From Melioribacteraceae bacterium (lineage in GTDB: Bacteria; Bacteroidota; Ignavibacteria; Ignavibacteriales; Melioribacteraceae), in the NCBI GenBank assembly GCA_015486905.1, contig WFQV01000228.1, positions 1 through 9,440 on the forward strand: DNA of 9,440 nucleotides, given 5' to 3'. Of this stretch, positions 1 to 7,642 are shown one piece after another. The position numbers and the translations under genes are program-made. The notes below the pieces were generated by a model. That model was given only the letters and a program-made list of their open reading frames with translations. It ran no database searches and was not told the DNA's origin. How positions within the stretch are numbered: position 1 is the stretch's first letter; each line of letters opens with the position of its first letter.

Positions 1-31
1 AAAAAAACTTACTAAGTCAATGATTTAAATC

Positions 32-66
32 AAAAAAGCCGGTACTTATTAAAAGTAACCGGCTTT
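32..66 (-). terminator. Intrinsic terminator ending the SGNH hydrolase pair
   Basis: Read on the minus strand, a 9-bp stem (AAAGCCGGT paired with ACCGGCTTT) is extended by four more pairs (ACTT/AAGT) beyond a one-base bulge. It closes a 5-nt loop and is followed by a run of six T. It starts 12 nt past the stop codon of the gene ending at 78. The T tract lies on the minus-strand side, so it serves that operon. The plus-strand reading lacks a good T run. Confidence 0.85.
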
Positions 67-77
67 AGTAATGAAAT

Positions 78-1538
78 TTATTTGCTTTCTAATAAAGATT
101 CGACAAATAATTGTGCAACTTTTTTCCCTCCTTGAAGGTTAAAGTGGATATGGTCTTGCGAGGCCAAAGGCGGGTTGTTCGTTACCCACGTGTGCATGCT
201 GTTTATTCCGCCCATTGCTTCGAACAAATTCCAATAAGCAACGTTGGCTTTCTTAATAATTTCAAGTTGGGCTTTTAACAGTTTGAATATCGTCGGATCT
301 GTTACAAATTTACCGTTTATGCGAATGCTTTTATCCTGTGTGCCAATCATTAAAATTGAAGCATTTGGGAAAGCTTCTTTTAAGTGTTTAATCACGGAGA
401 CCATTTCTCTAACGTACCAATCGTAGTTTCTCTTTATCATTGGGAGCGCATTCAAACCGAATTCAAGAATAATAAGTTTGTAATTTAAATATTTCCCGAA
501 GTCTTTAAGTGTTCTAACCGGTATCTCTTTAATATCTACACCCGAGTTACCTCTAAGCGGGAAATTGTCCAAATAAACACCGTTGCCGTTTTCCAAACTT
601 ACGCCGTAGAAATAGGAGTTCGTGCCGGCGGGAATATTAACCCTGAATTTCCTAACCGGTCTTTTAGATTTAACAACAGCCTCCTGAATATCGGCGCCCC
701 TTTTAAGTCTTATTGTTCCGCGCTTTTTATTGCCAAATTGATAATTAATTTCTCCGCTTTTTGCGTTGCTGTAAAAAATTCTTGCTAATTTGTAAGGAGC
801 CGAATGGGGATAAAATCTTGTCGCTTCAAACAGAGACCAGCAAGCACCTTTGGGAATAAAAATTTCGCCGCTTATGCCGAATGAGTAATCGTGTGGATTG
901 TTTGTGTAAATGCTGTACATTTGCCAATTATCGGAGAATGATTGCTTTGTGCTTATTCTAAAAGTAATATCTTCTCTCCTCATCGAAAGCCAGCCAACAC
1001 CCTTACCGCCATATTTCTTCTGAAGCATTTCTCTAATGTCGGCGGAAATCAAATCCCCCTCGATGCCGGAATCGCCGAAATGAGCTATGCGTACAATCGC
1101 TGTTTTGCTTCTGTCCAAAGCGTTGAAAAATTTTTGCATCTCATTTAGATTACCAACTATTTTCTGTAACTTGGTTTTAGGTCCTCTGCTACTATATCCA
1201 TTAGGATTAAAGAGAGAGCTAAAATTAAAGAACCCGGCTGCGAGAACATTGTTTTTAAAATTCACCATCGATTCTTTCTTTTCGGTTTCCTTTGAGGTAG
1301 TGTCTTTGCTCTGCTTTAACATTTGCTCGTATTCTTTCAAGTAATTTTGATATTCGGTATCGCTCTTTTCTTCCGTACCCGCTTGATTTGAAGTAACTTT
1401 CAAATCCGAGAGAATATCGACATGTTTCAATTTAATGCCGAAGAGACTAAGGTCATTCGGAAGCAGCGATAGGAACAGCGCAAAGACAATTGTCAGAGTA
1501 ATTATCTTCAAAGGTTGATTAATCTTGTTCTTTTCCAT
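78..1538 (-). CDS. Membrane-anchored SGNH/GDSL-family esterase-like protein
   Basis: Predicted 486-residue protein anchored by one N-terminal hydrophobic segment (about residues 11-29), followed by a charged, probably helical linker (about 55-95) and an extracytoplasmic SGNH domain. Visible family blocks are AHFGDSGIEGD with nucleophile Ser157, a GLN motif with Asn363, a glycine-rich RGNSG turn near 329-333, and the C-terminal DHIH with Asp462 and His465. A large beta-rich insertion (about 190-330) separates the GDS block from the rest, as in polysaccharide- or peptidoglycan-acting SGNH proteins; this is a family-level resemblance. I chose the ATG at 1538 over the upstream in-frame ATG at 1637. 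The shorter form puts a GAGGA ribosome site 8 nt upstream and places the hydrophobic anchor near the N-terminus, and the longer form would overlap the preceding gene by about 100 nt. It is the second gene of a two-gene unit. The likely role is deacylation or acyl transfer on an envelope glycan; the substrate is not shown by the sequence. Confidence 0.8.
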   Translation of the reverse strand: MEKNKINQPLKIITLTIVFALFLSLLPNDLSLFGIKLKHVDILSDLKVTSNQAGTEEKSDTEYQNYLKEYEQMLKQSKDTTSKETEKKESMVNFKNNVLAAGFFNFSSLFNPNGYSSRGPKTKLQKIVGNLNEMQKFFNALDRSKTAIVRIAHFGDSGIEGDLISADIREMLQKKYGGKGVGWLSMRREDITFRISTKQSFSDNWQMYSIYTNNPHDYSFGISGEIFIPKGACWSLFEATRFYPHSAPYKLARIFYSNAKSGEINYQFGNKKRGTIRLKRGADIQEAVVKSKRPVRKFRVNIPAGTNSYFYGVSLENGNGVYLDNFPLRGNSGVDIKEIPVRTLKDFGKYLNYKLIILEFGLNALPMIKRNYDWYVREMVSVIKHLKEAFPNASILMIGTQDKSIRINGKFVTDPTIFKLLKAQLEIIKKANVAYWNLFEAMGGINSMHTWVTNNPPLASQDHIHFNLQGGKKVAQLFVESLLESK

Positions 1539-1540
1539 TT

Positions 1541-2287
1541 TTAGGTTCCTCTTTTTATATTTAATTCTTGTAAAACTTTTAGTACCTCTTGTATCCAAAT
1601 TCTGTAGCCTTTGGATTTGTAATGAGCGCCATCCCAAGTTAACGATGGAATTAAAAATCCGTTTCTGCTCATTTTCTTATTGAGGTCAATATATTTAATG
1701 TGGTTCTTCCGGGCAAATTCTTTTAGCATCTTGTTTAATCTTTTAATTTCCATATTTCTTTCTTTGTTCACGTCTCTTGCTTTTAAACTCGGACGGTGTT
1801 CCTTAAGCCATTCCGTTCCCAAAATGGGGCTAACGTAAACCGTAGATTGAATCACCGGAATAATCCCGTGTCTTTGTAATCCCTTAATAATCTCAACGTA
1901 TTTTTGAAAAATCTGTTCGACAGGCATCCAGTTGAAAATATCATTAACTCCCCCTTGAACAAAACAGACCTTAGGATGTAGTTTGTAAACATATTCCATT
2001 CTGTTTAAATAGCCGTCGAGAATGTCGCCTGGAATACTGCGTTTGACAACACGTTTGTCGCCTAACAAATCGCTCCACTCGGCACCGTCGGTGCGGGAAT
2101 CTCCCAGCATTACTATTGTTGCACGCTTAATCTTCGACATACGAAAGAGCTGAATGTAGCGACGGTAAAGCGGATTGTTCAAATAAAGACGGTTATCCGG
2201 CTTGATGCCCTGTGCATTAATATTTTCACCGGTTAGTAGTGTCAAGATTAAAAAGATGAAAATAACTGAAATTTTTCTTATAATCAT
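1541..2287 (-). CDS. Secreted SGNH/GDSL-family hydrolase
   Basis: A 248-residue protein with a Sec-type signal peptide (hydrophobic core about residues 5-19, likely cleavage near INAQ-G at 26-27). All four SGNH blocks are present: LGDSRTDG with nucleophile Ser64, a glycine block around Gly87 (SIPGD), GGVND with Asn115, and WDGAHY with Asp219 and His222. The compact size and GGVND block resemble the PAF-acetylhydrolase-like/lysophospholipase-L1-like branch of the GDSL esterases. Catalytic residues are complete, so it is expected to be an active esterase in the periplasm or outside the cell; the substrate is unknown. It is the promoter-proximal gene, and its TAA stop is 2 nt from the start of the second SGNH gene, so the two are co-transcribed and probably translationally coupled. 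No Shine-Dalgarno sequence is visible ahead of its ATG; the leader is AT-rich, a pattern common in Bacteroidota. A different SGNH subfamily remains possible. Confidence 0.85.
   Translation of the reverse strand: MIIRKISVIFIFLILTLLTGENINAQGIKPDNRLYLNNPLYRRYIQLFRMSKIKRATIVMLGDSRTDGAEWSDLLGDKRVVKRSIPGDILDGYLNRMEYVYKLHPKVCFVQGGVNDIFNWMPVEQIFQKYVEIIKGLQRHGIIPVIQSTVYVSPILGTEWLKEHRPSLKARDVNKERNMEIKRLNKMLKEFARKNHIKYIDLNKKMSRNGFLIPSLTWDGAHYKSKGYRIWIQEVLKVLQELNIKRGT
1547..1551 (-). promoter_or_regulatory. Ribosome binding site inside the upstream gene's end
   Basis: GAGGA on the minus strand lies 8 nt before the ATG at 1538 and inside the last codons of the preceding SGNH gene. It decides the start of the second gene and implies translational coupling between the two. 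Confidence 0.7.
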
Positions 2288-2359
2288 TTTAGAAATTAAA
2301 ATTTTTCCCGTTTTTTATATAAAAATAAATTAATTTGGTTTTTAATTTAAGGAGAACAA
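2288..2359. promoter_or_regulatory. Divergent promoter region, SGNH pair / histidine kinase
   Basis: This 72-bp, very AT-rich spacer separates two divergently transcribed units, so both promoters must lie here or run into the coding starts. The plus-strand gene has a good AAGGAG ribosome site at 2349-2354, 5 nt before its ATG. TATA-like stretches occur at 2316-2330 on either strand. No box is a convincing match to a Bacteroidota (TAnnTTTG) or sigma-70 consensus, so I do not place individual elements. Confidence 0.4.
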
Positions 2360-4795
2360 ATGAAAGTTCCAATTAAACCAAATAGCAGCCAAAAATCTCC
2401 CGCAACTAACAAATCCAAGAAAACCGAGAATTACGAATTACTTAAACAACGGATGTTAGCAGATGTTCTCGGTAAAATTCAATTACCTGTTTTAATTGTC
2501 GATTCCACGCAAAAAATCATTTATTTCAATGAAGCCGCAGAGAAATTTTTAAATATCTCAAAAGAAGTAATTAACAAAAAGTATTCCAAAATAATAAAGC
2601 GCGGAAAAAGCCTGAAAGAAGCAATAAAAGACTTGTTACAAAACGGGAAACGTATTAAAAAAGTACAGCTCAAGTACGAAAACGAAGACGTTTTTTTTGT
2701 AGAAACATTTTTACGTAAATTAAAGCTTCCAGGCAAGAACAAGTGGTATGTGGTATTTGAATTACATCCGGAACAAAAAATTGAGGGGAAAGAAAAGTTT
2801 CAAGATGAGGACGGAAAGACTCGGAGCAAAGCACAAACAAAAAAAATAATAGAGCGGGAAAAGAGTTTTCGTGCACTGATTGAAAATTCACGTGATGTGA
2901 TTATGCGTTTCGACAGGAACTTTAAACATATTTACGTCAATTCGGAAATCGAAAGGCAATTAGGCATTTCACCTAAAGATATGATTGGGAAAACGCACCG
3001 GGAACTCGGCTTCCCGGAAGAACTCGTTGAAAAATGGGAACCCGGTTTAAAGAAAGTTTTTGACACGGGCAAGGAAAATAGAATGGAATTCCAACTGCCC
3101 AACGGGATTTGGATTGATTGGCTGATGGTGCCGGAGTTTGACGAAAACGGAAAGGTTAAATATGTAATTACTTCCGCGCGGGATATTACAAAAATAAAGC
3201 AATATGAAGATGAGATAGTTGAACTGAATAAAAAATTAAAACAGAAAATCTCGGAGCAAACTCAAAAATTAAAGGAACAGAACGCTAAACTTTCGGCGGA
3301 AATAAAAGAACGCAAAAGAGAGGAGGAGCGACTGTCAAAAAACGAGAAGAAATTCAGAGACCTTTTCGAGCTTTCGGCAAGCGGGATAGTGGTGATTGAT
3401 ATTGATGGCAAGATATTGGAGACGAACCGGAGGTTTTGTAAAATAATAGGCTATTCCAAAGAAGAACTTTTAAAAATGAGCGTTTTTGACATAACTTACC
3501 CGGGCGCCGAATACGAAGCGAAGAAAAACTTGTCCCTCTTAAGACAAGGCAAACTATTACACCACACGGTAAAAGACGTTACCAAATTCAACGAAGTCGT
3601 TTTCCTTGAACTTTACGAAAAGATGATTGAAGACGAAAACGGCAATGAGAGAATTTTTATTACTATCAACGATATCACCGACAGAATAAAAGGCGAAAGG
3701 GAGCTTGTACAAAAAGACATTATGTACAAAAGTTTGTTTGACTATTCTCCGAACGGAATAATACTTGAAAATTCCGAAGGTGATATTTTAGCAGTAAACG
3801 ACTCTCTCTGTAAATCTTTAGGATATTCTAAGGAAGAACTGATTGGGAAACATATTAGCATATTAGCTCCGGAGGAAGATGAGGAGTTTGTTTTGAACAA
3901 TATCCGTTCGATAATGAGCGGAAGAGTTCTGCAGCACCGGGTTAAATCAAGAAAGAAAGACTACACATTCAGAATGTTCGACCTGAGCGAAATTAAGATT
4001 CCGCTCGGGTCAGAGGAAGAAGGTATTTTGGTTATTGCGAGAGATATTTCGGATGTTGTTGAAAGAGAAAAGAATTTAATTAAAGCAAAGGAAGCCGCTG
4101 AGAAAGCGATGAAATTTAAAACCGAATTCTTAGCTCAAATATCCCACGAAATTCGTTCTCCCATTAACCTTGTGCTTAGCTACATAAATTTGCTGAAAGA
4201 AGATTTGGGCGATAATTTGACCGAGCTTCAGGAAGTTAGCTTTAACGGAATTGAGAGTGCAGGTCAAAGAATATTAAAGACAATCGAATCCGTTCTTAAT
4301 GTTTCCGAAATGGAGGCAGGGCTTTACGAACCGAAGTTCAACAAAGTTGATTTCAATACAATACTGACAAAATTAAACCTTGAATATTCACATTATGCGG
4401 AGATACGGGGGTTGGGATTTGTTTTTGAAAAAAATGCCGAAGAAACAGACGTTTTAGTGGATGAATATTCCGCCGCCCAAATTATTTCCAACCTCTTGGA
4501 TAATGCTATTAAATACACAAAGGAAGGGAAAGTTATCTTACGTACTTTTAACGAGGAAAGCTTTTTAAAGGTTCAGGTAGAAGATACGGGCATAGGTATC
4601 TCGAAAGAATTTTTACCCAAATTGTTTGAAGCATTCGAACAAGAAGACAGCGGAGACGAAAGACGCTACGAAGGCACCGGGCTTGGTCTTGCATTAGTTA
4701 AGAAATATTGCGAAGTTAACAAAGCTACAATAGAGGTGGAAAGCGAAAAGAACGTCGGCAGCAAGTTTACCGTCGCCTTTAACAAAAGTCTTTGA
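2360..4795 (+). CDS. Soluble multi-PAS sensor histidine kinase
   Basis: This 811-residue kinase has no membrane segment or signal peptide, so it probably senses cytoplasmic or diffusible signals. PAS-type regions lie at about residues 30-138, 166-280, 327-447 and 450-572. A charged coiled-coil (about 281-328) joins the second and third. The HisKA region (about 583-652) carries the phospho-acceptor His596 in SHEIRSP. The HATPase domain is complete: N box NLLDNAIKYT (Asn711, Asn715), G1 box EDTGIGIS (Asp742), F box LFEAFEQ (756-761) and G2 box GTGLGLAL (772-779). It should autophosphorylate and pass phosphate to a response regulator, but it has no receiver domain and no regulator gene lies in the window, so it is an orphan here. 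The third and fourth PAS regions look like a tandem duplication (shared GYSKEEL and G-x-L-x-H-x-VK stretches). The start at 2360 is supported by AAGGAG 5 nt upstream. No heme- or flavin-binding signature was recognised, so the ligand is unknown. Confidence 0.93.
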   Translation: MKVPIKPNSSQKSPATNKSKKTENYELLKQRMLADVLGKIQLPVLIVDSTQKIIYFNEAAEKFLNISKEVINKKYSKIIKRGKSLKEAIKDLLQNGKRIKKVQLKYENEDVFFVETFLRKLKLPGKNKWYVVFELHPEQKIEGKEKFQDEDGKTRSKAQTKKIIEREKSFRALIENSRDVIMRFDRNFKHIYVNSEIERQLGISPKDMIGKTHRELGFPEELVEKWEPGLKKVFDTGKENRMEFQLPNGIWIDWLMVPEFDENGKVKYVITSARDITKIKQYEDEIVELNKKLKQKISEQTQKLKEQNAKLSAEIKERKREEERLSKNEKKFRDLFELSASGIVVIDIDGKILETNRRFCKIIGYSKEELLKMSVFDITYPGAEYEAKKNLSLLRQGKLLHHTVKDVTKFNEVVFLELYEKMIEDENGNERIFITINDITDRIKGERELVQKDIMYKSLFDYSPNGIILENSEGDILAVNDSLCKSLGYSKEELIGKHISILAPEEDEEFVLNNIRSIMSGRVLQHRVKSRKKDYTFRMFDLSEIKIPLGSEEEGILVIARDISDVVEREKNLIKAKEAAEKAMKFKTEFLAQISHEIRSPINLVLSYINLLKEDLGDNLTELQEVSFNGIESAGQRILKTIESVLNVSEMEAGLYEPKFNKVDFNTILTKLNLEYSHYAEIRGLGFVFEKNAEETDVLVDEYSAAQIISNLLDNAIKYTKEGKVILRTFNEESFLKVQVEDTGIGISKEFLPKLFEAFEQEDSGDERRYEGTGLGLALVKKYCEVNKATIEVESEKNVGSKFTVAFNKSL

Positions 4796-4857
4796 TGATC
4801 CCCTTGAAAGAACAGTTGGCTTGGCTCGGAGAGGGCATAAATAAACGGCTTTACTAT

Positions 4858-6693
4858 TTACTCGCTCTGTTTTTCCTCTTCGTTTTTATCTTCGCTTCCT
4901 TGTTCGCCTGCCGGGGTAATATCCTCAAGCAGATTTCTGTAACGCTCTATTTTCCCTTTAAGCGATTTTTCCATTTCCACTAACTCGGAAAGTTTCGAGG
5001 AATAATCCTCTTTTTCAATTTCAATATTTGCCGTTTCCTTTCGGATATTCTCAAGCTCGGTACGTCGTTTTTCTATCTCTTTTAAAAGTTCTTCCAGTTT
5101 CTTTTCGTTCTCTAATATTTCGGAAGTAATAATCTCTTTCTGCTTTTCTATTTCGGAATAATCTTTCCCCGCTTGTTCAATAAGTTTTTGCAAATCTTTT
5201 TCCAAATCCATATTGGCATGTCGTATTTCCATTGCGTTGTTCTGGAGCGAGCTGTATTCTATTTTCTTTTGTGTCAGCCTATCGAGTAAATGTTCGTGGA
5301 TTATGCTCAGCTCTTTTTCGTGTTCGCGTAAGCCGATTATGCTTTCCTCTAAATTCACCTTTTCCTTTTTCATTACTTTAATCAGGCTGCCGTATTCTGC
5401 GATCTGAGATGATTTTTCAAGGAGTGTGCGTTCTTTTTCGTTAAGTTCTTTCTCCTTATTGAGAATTTCTTTTTTAATCAGATTTAATTGCGAGGAGGCG
5501 TCTTTTAAATGTTCGCTGAAATTATTAAGCGTGTAGGAAAGTTTATCCTCTAAGCGTAAAGCACTTTCTTCGGCTTCGTACTTCCTTTTCTCGTGTTCTG
5601 CAATGCTGTTTTTCAGATTCTTTAACTCTTCGTTCGATTTTTCAATTACGTCCCTTTGGGAAATTATTTCCTCGTGAAGTTGATTCCTTGTGTTCTCAAA
5701 TTTGTTTATTTCGGTTTCGAGGGCAAGTCTCCTTTCCTCCAGTTCGGCTATTTCCGATTTGAGGTCGGCGGATTTTTTACTCTCATATTCAAGCTCGCTT
5801 TTTACCGATGTTAGCTCGCTTTTAACGCTTTGCAATTCGTCACTCAGACTCTCTTTCTTCGAATTGAACTCGTTGTAAATTTTATCTTTTTCCGAAATTT
5901 GCAAAATAAGTTGTGAAAGAGTGGACTCCAAATCGTTTTTAAGTTCTTCGTTAAGCGTTATTTTGTTAGCCAAGTTAGAAAGTTTTTCTTCGTCTTCTTT
6001 TATTTTGTTTTCTAACGTCTTAATCTCTTCTTTTAACTGCTCTACTTGTGTAGTATTCTCTTCCGCCTCTGTTTCGAGGTTGCCAAGAATAGTTTCTTTC
6101 TCGGCAATCGTGGCGTTTAAACCTTCCAATTTTTTTTCTGCCGAAAGAAGGGTCTCGTTCTTTTCAAAAAGGTCGGAATTGATTTTGTTCAGTTCGTTCT
6201 GTTTTTGGGAAATTTCAATTTCAAGATTTTTTCTCTGTTCTTCTTTTGTCTTAATGTCTTCTTCTAATTCTTTAATTCCCTTATCCAACATTTCGAGTTT
6301 TTCTTCATTGGAGTTTATTGAATTTTTCAGTTTGTTAGATAGCTCCTCTTTCTCGCTCAGACTTTTTTCCATTTCTTCCAGTTCGGCATTAAGGGAATTT
6401 AGTCTGTCTTCGATTTCGGCAAGCTCGTTTGTCTTCTCGGAAAGGCGTGTTTCCGTTTTTTCCAGCTCTTCCTTCCTGGCTGATTCCGAGCGCTCGAGAT
6501 TTATTAACCTTTCGTTGATTCTTCTCTCCTCGGCGGAAATATCAGAGAGTTCCTGGCGTGCGTTGGAAATTTGAGCTTCAAGTTCCTCGTAACTTTTTTG
6601 CTTTTCAAGAGCTTTGTGCAATTTATTTCGTAAAGCTTCGTTCTCTTTTACGAGCTTTTCAATTTCCTTTTTAGAGCTTGAAAATAGCCCCAT
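4858..6693 (-). CDS. Large coiled-coil protein of unknown function
   Basis: This 611-residue protein is coiled-coil almost from end to end: E/K/L/N/S-rich with continuous heptad-like spacing of L, I and A. It has no cysteine or tryptophan, and only one proline, Pro594, at the start of a short acidic, probably disordered tail (593-611). A helix of about 590 residues would form a rod some 85-90 nm long. There is no Walker A or B motif, no SMC hinge glycine cluster, no signal peptide and no membrane segment, so it is neither an SMC/Rad50 ATPase nor a secreted protein. The N-terminus (MGLFSSSKKEIEKL) is short and basic. The start is supported by GGAG 8 nt upstream (plus-strand 6702-6705). It lies 74 bp downstream of the RfbA gene with no convincing terminator between, so it is probably in the same unit. 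Bacterial coiled-coil-rich filament or scaffold proteins are the closest general analogy. BLAST hits to SMC or myosin would reflect composition and should not be trusted. Confidence 0.85.
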   Translation of the reverse strand: MGLFSSSKKEIEKLVKENEALRNKLHKALEKQKSYEELEAQISNARQELSDISAEERRINERLINLERSESARKEELEKTETRLSEKTNELAEIEDRLNSLNAELEEMEKSLSEKEELSNKLKNSINSNEEKLEMLDKGIKELEEDIKTKEEQRKNLEIEISQKQNELNKINSDLFEKNETLLSAEKKLEGLNATIAEKETILGNLETEAEENTTQVEQLKEEIKTLENKIKEDEEKLSNLANKITLNEELKNDLESTLSQLILQISEKDKIYNEFNSKKESLSDELQSVKSELTSVKSELEYESKKSADLKSEIAELEERRLALETEINKFENTRNQLHEEIISQRDVIEKSNEELKNLKNSIAEHEKRKYEAEESALRLEDKLSYTLNNFSEHLKDASSQLNLIKKEILNKEKELNEKERTLLEKSSQIAEYGSLIKVMKKEKVNLEESIIGLREHEKELSIIHEHLLDRLTQKKIEYSSLQNNAMEIRHANMDLEKDLQKLIEQAGKDYSEIEKQKEIITSEILENEKKLEELLKEIEKRRTELENIRKETANIEIEKEDYSSKLSELVEMEKSLKGKIERYRNLLEDITPAGEQGSEDKNEEEKQSE

Positions 6694-6767
6694 ATTTGCA
6701 TCTCCGTTTAAATTAAGAAGATTCCTATTTCAATTTATCAAACCTTTTGGTTTCAATCAAATAAAAT

Positions 6768-7631
6768 TTAGTCTTCTAACAATTTCTCTAAATAATTTCT
6801 GTAAAGCGATTTCGGAATAGTTTCAATTAATTTTACAAATTCTTCTCTGTTAATAAAGCCTTTTTGATAAGCAATTTCTTCAACGCAAGCCACTTTGAAG
6901 CCCTGTCTGTCTTCTATTACGCCGAAGAAACTCGAAGCTTTAAGCAGAGCTTCGGGGGTTCCGGTGTCCAACCAGGCAACACCTCTGCCTATTGGTTGAA
7001 CCTTTAATTTCCCTTCCCGCAAATATGTTTTGTTTACGTCGGTAATTTCCAACTCACCCCGTGCCGATGGAGTTAGTTTTTTCGAAATTTCAACTACGCG
7101 GTTATCGTAAACGTACAAACCGGGGACAGCGTAATTTGATTTAGGATTTTGCGGCTTTTCCTCGATTGAAAGCGCATGCCCGCTTTCGTCAAATTTCACA
7201 ATACCGTAGCGTTGAGGGTCATTTACTTTGTAAGCAAATATTGTTGCTCCGTCGCCGTTGCCTTCGATTGCATTGTAGAAGAAGTTTAATTTGCCGTAAA
7301 AGATATTATCGCCGAGAATTAAAGTCACGCTTTCCTTACCGATAAAATCCTCGCCCACAATAAAAGCCTCGGCAATGCCGTTCGGTGCGGCTTGAACTGC
7401 GTAGCTGATTGAAATTCCAAGCTGAGAACCGTCGCCGAAAAGTTTTTCGTAAAGCGGAATTGTCTCTTCGTTGGAAATAATCAGAACGTCTTTTATTCCT
7501 CCGAGCATTAAGATGGAAAGGGGATAATAAATTAAGGGTTTGTCGTAAATAAGAGCCAACTGTTTACTGTAAACTTTTGTAATGGGGTAAAGTCGAGTGC
7601 CGGCGCCCCCGGCAAGAATGATTCCCTTCAT
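6768..7631 (-). CDS. rfbA: Glucose-1-phosphate thymidylyltransferase
   Basis: This enzyme converts dTTP and glucose-1-phosphate to dTDP-glucose and pyrophosphate, the first committed step of dTDP-rhamnose and other dTDP-sugar synthesis for surface polysaccharides. The 287-residue length matches RfbA/RmlA. The nucleotide-binding start is GGAGTRLYPITK (residues 8-19) with Arg13, followed by SKQL with Lys23. Other family blocks are LGDNIFYG (Asp108), IEEKP (Lys159), RGELEITDVN (191-200) and WLDTGT (Asp222). These correspond to the substrate- and metal-contacting residues known in RmlA. The C-terminal EEIAYQKGFI is also typical. AGGAG 6 nt before the ATG overlaps the stop codon of the preceding gene. 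The usual partners rfbB, rfbC and rfbD are absent from the window. Assignment to RfbA over other sugar nucleotidyltransferases rests on the strong N-terminal and DNIFYG matches. Confidence 0.96.
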   Translation of the reverse strand: MKGIILAGGAGTRLYPITKVYSKQLALIYDKPLIYYPLSILMLGGIKDVLIISNEETIPLYEKLFGDGSQLGISISYAVQAAPNGIAEAFIVGEDFIGKESVTLILGDNIFYGKLNFFYNAIEGNGDGATIFAYKVNDPQRYGIVKFDESGHALSIEEKPQNPKSNYAVPGLYVYDNRVVEISKKLTPSARGELEITDVNKTYLREGKLKVQPIGRGVAWLDTGTPEALLKASSFFGVIEDRQGFKVACVEEIAYQKGFINREEFVKLIETIPKSLYRNYLEKLLED

Positions 7632-7637
7632 TTGTTT

Positions 7638-7642
7638 CTCCT
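7638..7642 (-). promoter_or_regulatory. Ribosome binding site of rfbA overlapping upstream stop
   Basis: AGGAG on the minus strand overlaps the TAG stop codon (7641-7643) of the secreted-protein gene and sits 6 nt before the rfbA ATG. This supports the rfbA start and links translation of the two genes. Confidence 0.75.

Noticed and set aside
1539..1637. N-terminal extension of the membrane-anchored SGNH protein to an upstream ATG
   Set aside because: It would overlap the preceding gene by about 100 nt and bury the membrane anchor, while the ATG at 1538 has a well-placed GAGGA.
4796..4857. Search for a bidirectional terminator between the convergent kinase and coiled-coil genes
   Set aside because: No stem of useful length followed by a T run is visible on either strand.
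4792..4983. A short plus-strand frame starting at the end of the histidine kinase gene, with a hydrophobic stretch
   Set aside because: Most of it lies antisense to the 3' end of the coiled-coil gene, it has no ribosome site, and the hydrophobic run comes from reversed acidic/Lys codons.
5921..6574. A 217-codon open frame on the plus strand opposite the coiled-coil gene, plus several shorter ones nearby
   Set aside because: It is the antisense of a gene rich in Glu, Lys, Leu and Ser codons, whose complements avoid stops; the product is a Ser/Phe/Leu string with no domain.
6740..6753. Possible terminator after rfbA (AAACC/GGTTT hairpin with a 4-nt loop)
   Set aside because: The stem is only 5 bp, mostly A-T, with no T run on the minus strand. 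It is too weak to separate rfbA from the coiled-coil gene.
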